Assembly: GCF_009720835.1 (NCBI RefSeq)
Contig: NZ_WNKZ01000002.1
Span: forward strand, 101,346 to 165,345
Source of the DNA: Pseudoduganella buxea
GTDB taxonomy: Bacteria > Pseudomonadota > Gammaproteobacteria > Burkholderiales > Burkholderiaceae_D
Length of the DNA: 64,000 nt
Direction of reading: 5' to 3'
Shown here: positions 63,934 through 64,000 of the stretch, one piece after another
Numbering within the stretch: position 1 is the first letter of the stretch
How the letters are laid out: each line of letters begins with the position of its first letter
Program-made: the position numbers and the translations under genes
Notes under the pieces: generated by a model
What the model was told of the DNA's origin: nothing
The model's input: only the letters and a program-made list of their open reading frames with translations
Databases searched by the model: none

Positions 63934-64000
63934 ATGAGCGGTAAGCGGTACACAGAGGAATTCAAGATTGCAGCGATCAAGCAGGTGGCGCAGGGCGGTC
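63934..64000 (+). mobile_element. IS3-family transposase OrfA, N-terminal fragment
   Basis: MSGKRYTEEFKIAAIKQVAQ is the start of an IS3-group OrfA helix-turn-helix protein; AAGGAG lies upstream of ATG 63934. The left end of the IS is probably near 63890-63900. It runs out of the window, so the right end and the rest of trbL are unseen. Confidence 0.82.

Overview
The window looks like a high-GC betaproteobacterial chromosome, most likely Oxalobacteraceae (Massilia/Duganella/Pseudoduganella-like), that runs into a lower-GC plasmid-derived island at its right end. The family assignment is inferred from gene content (min operon, hemA/prfA/prmC, metE-metR, phasin-phaA-phaB, M13 peptidases, kup, fadH); no rRNA or named marker fixes the species.

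Layout. 1-9 kb: end of a branched-chain-type ABC ATPase gene overlapping an acyl-CoA synthetase, a divergent Crp/Fnr regulator, an alpha/beta hydrolase, and a tightly packed run pepP - small ORF - mgtC-like - DUF924 - DUF2520. 9-17 kb: small molybdopterin-fold protein, AlkB-type dioxygenase, outer-membrane barrel protein, ettA, rarD-GNAT, kup, FKBP lipoprotein. 17-22 kb: an efflux-type ABC ATPase and membrane-fusion adaptor with no permease, divergent from a sigma-54 NtrC-type two-component pair. A perfect -24/-12 promoter and two matching upstream operators lie between them. 22-26 kb: elaA, ohr, and a Fur-boxed DUF3649-PepSY-DUF3325 iron operon. 26-36 kb: an HDAC-fold protein lacking two key active-site residues, gshA, prmC-dsbB, prfA, hemA, an orphan response regulator, a DUF697-like protein and minCDE. 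36-42 kb: metE/metR with a consensus MetR box, then a phasin-phaA-phaB block preceded by a perfect FNR-type box. 42-59 kb: D-amino-acid PLP enzyme, proline iminopeptidase, small membrane proteins, fadH, a KefB/YbaL antiporter, a KAS III, ctpA, a Spy-like periplasmic protein, two tandem M13 metallopeptidases, a cytochrome c and tRNA-Arg(CCG).

From the tRNA 3' end to 64 kb, composition and gene content change. There is an inverted repeat beside the tRNA, a long possibly structured non-coding stretch, an AlpA-like DNA-binding protein, a TrfA-family replication initiator, five in-phase iterons followed by an AT-rich block (an oriV layout), an exact match to the IncP KorB operator, an IncP TraJ relaxosome protein, and a trbL gene interrupted by an IS3-family element at the window edge. 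The simplest reading is an IncP-related plasmid, or its remnant, integrated at tRNA-Arg.

Two families of dispersed intergenic palindromes (cores GGGGACAGTCCCC and GGGGTCTGACCCC) sit at gene ends across the core region. They look like REP-type elements that may also terminate transcription.
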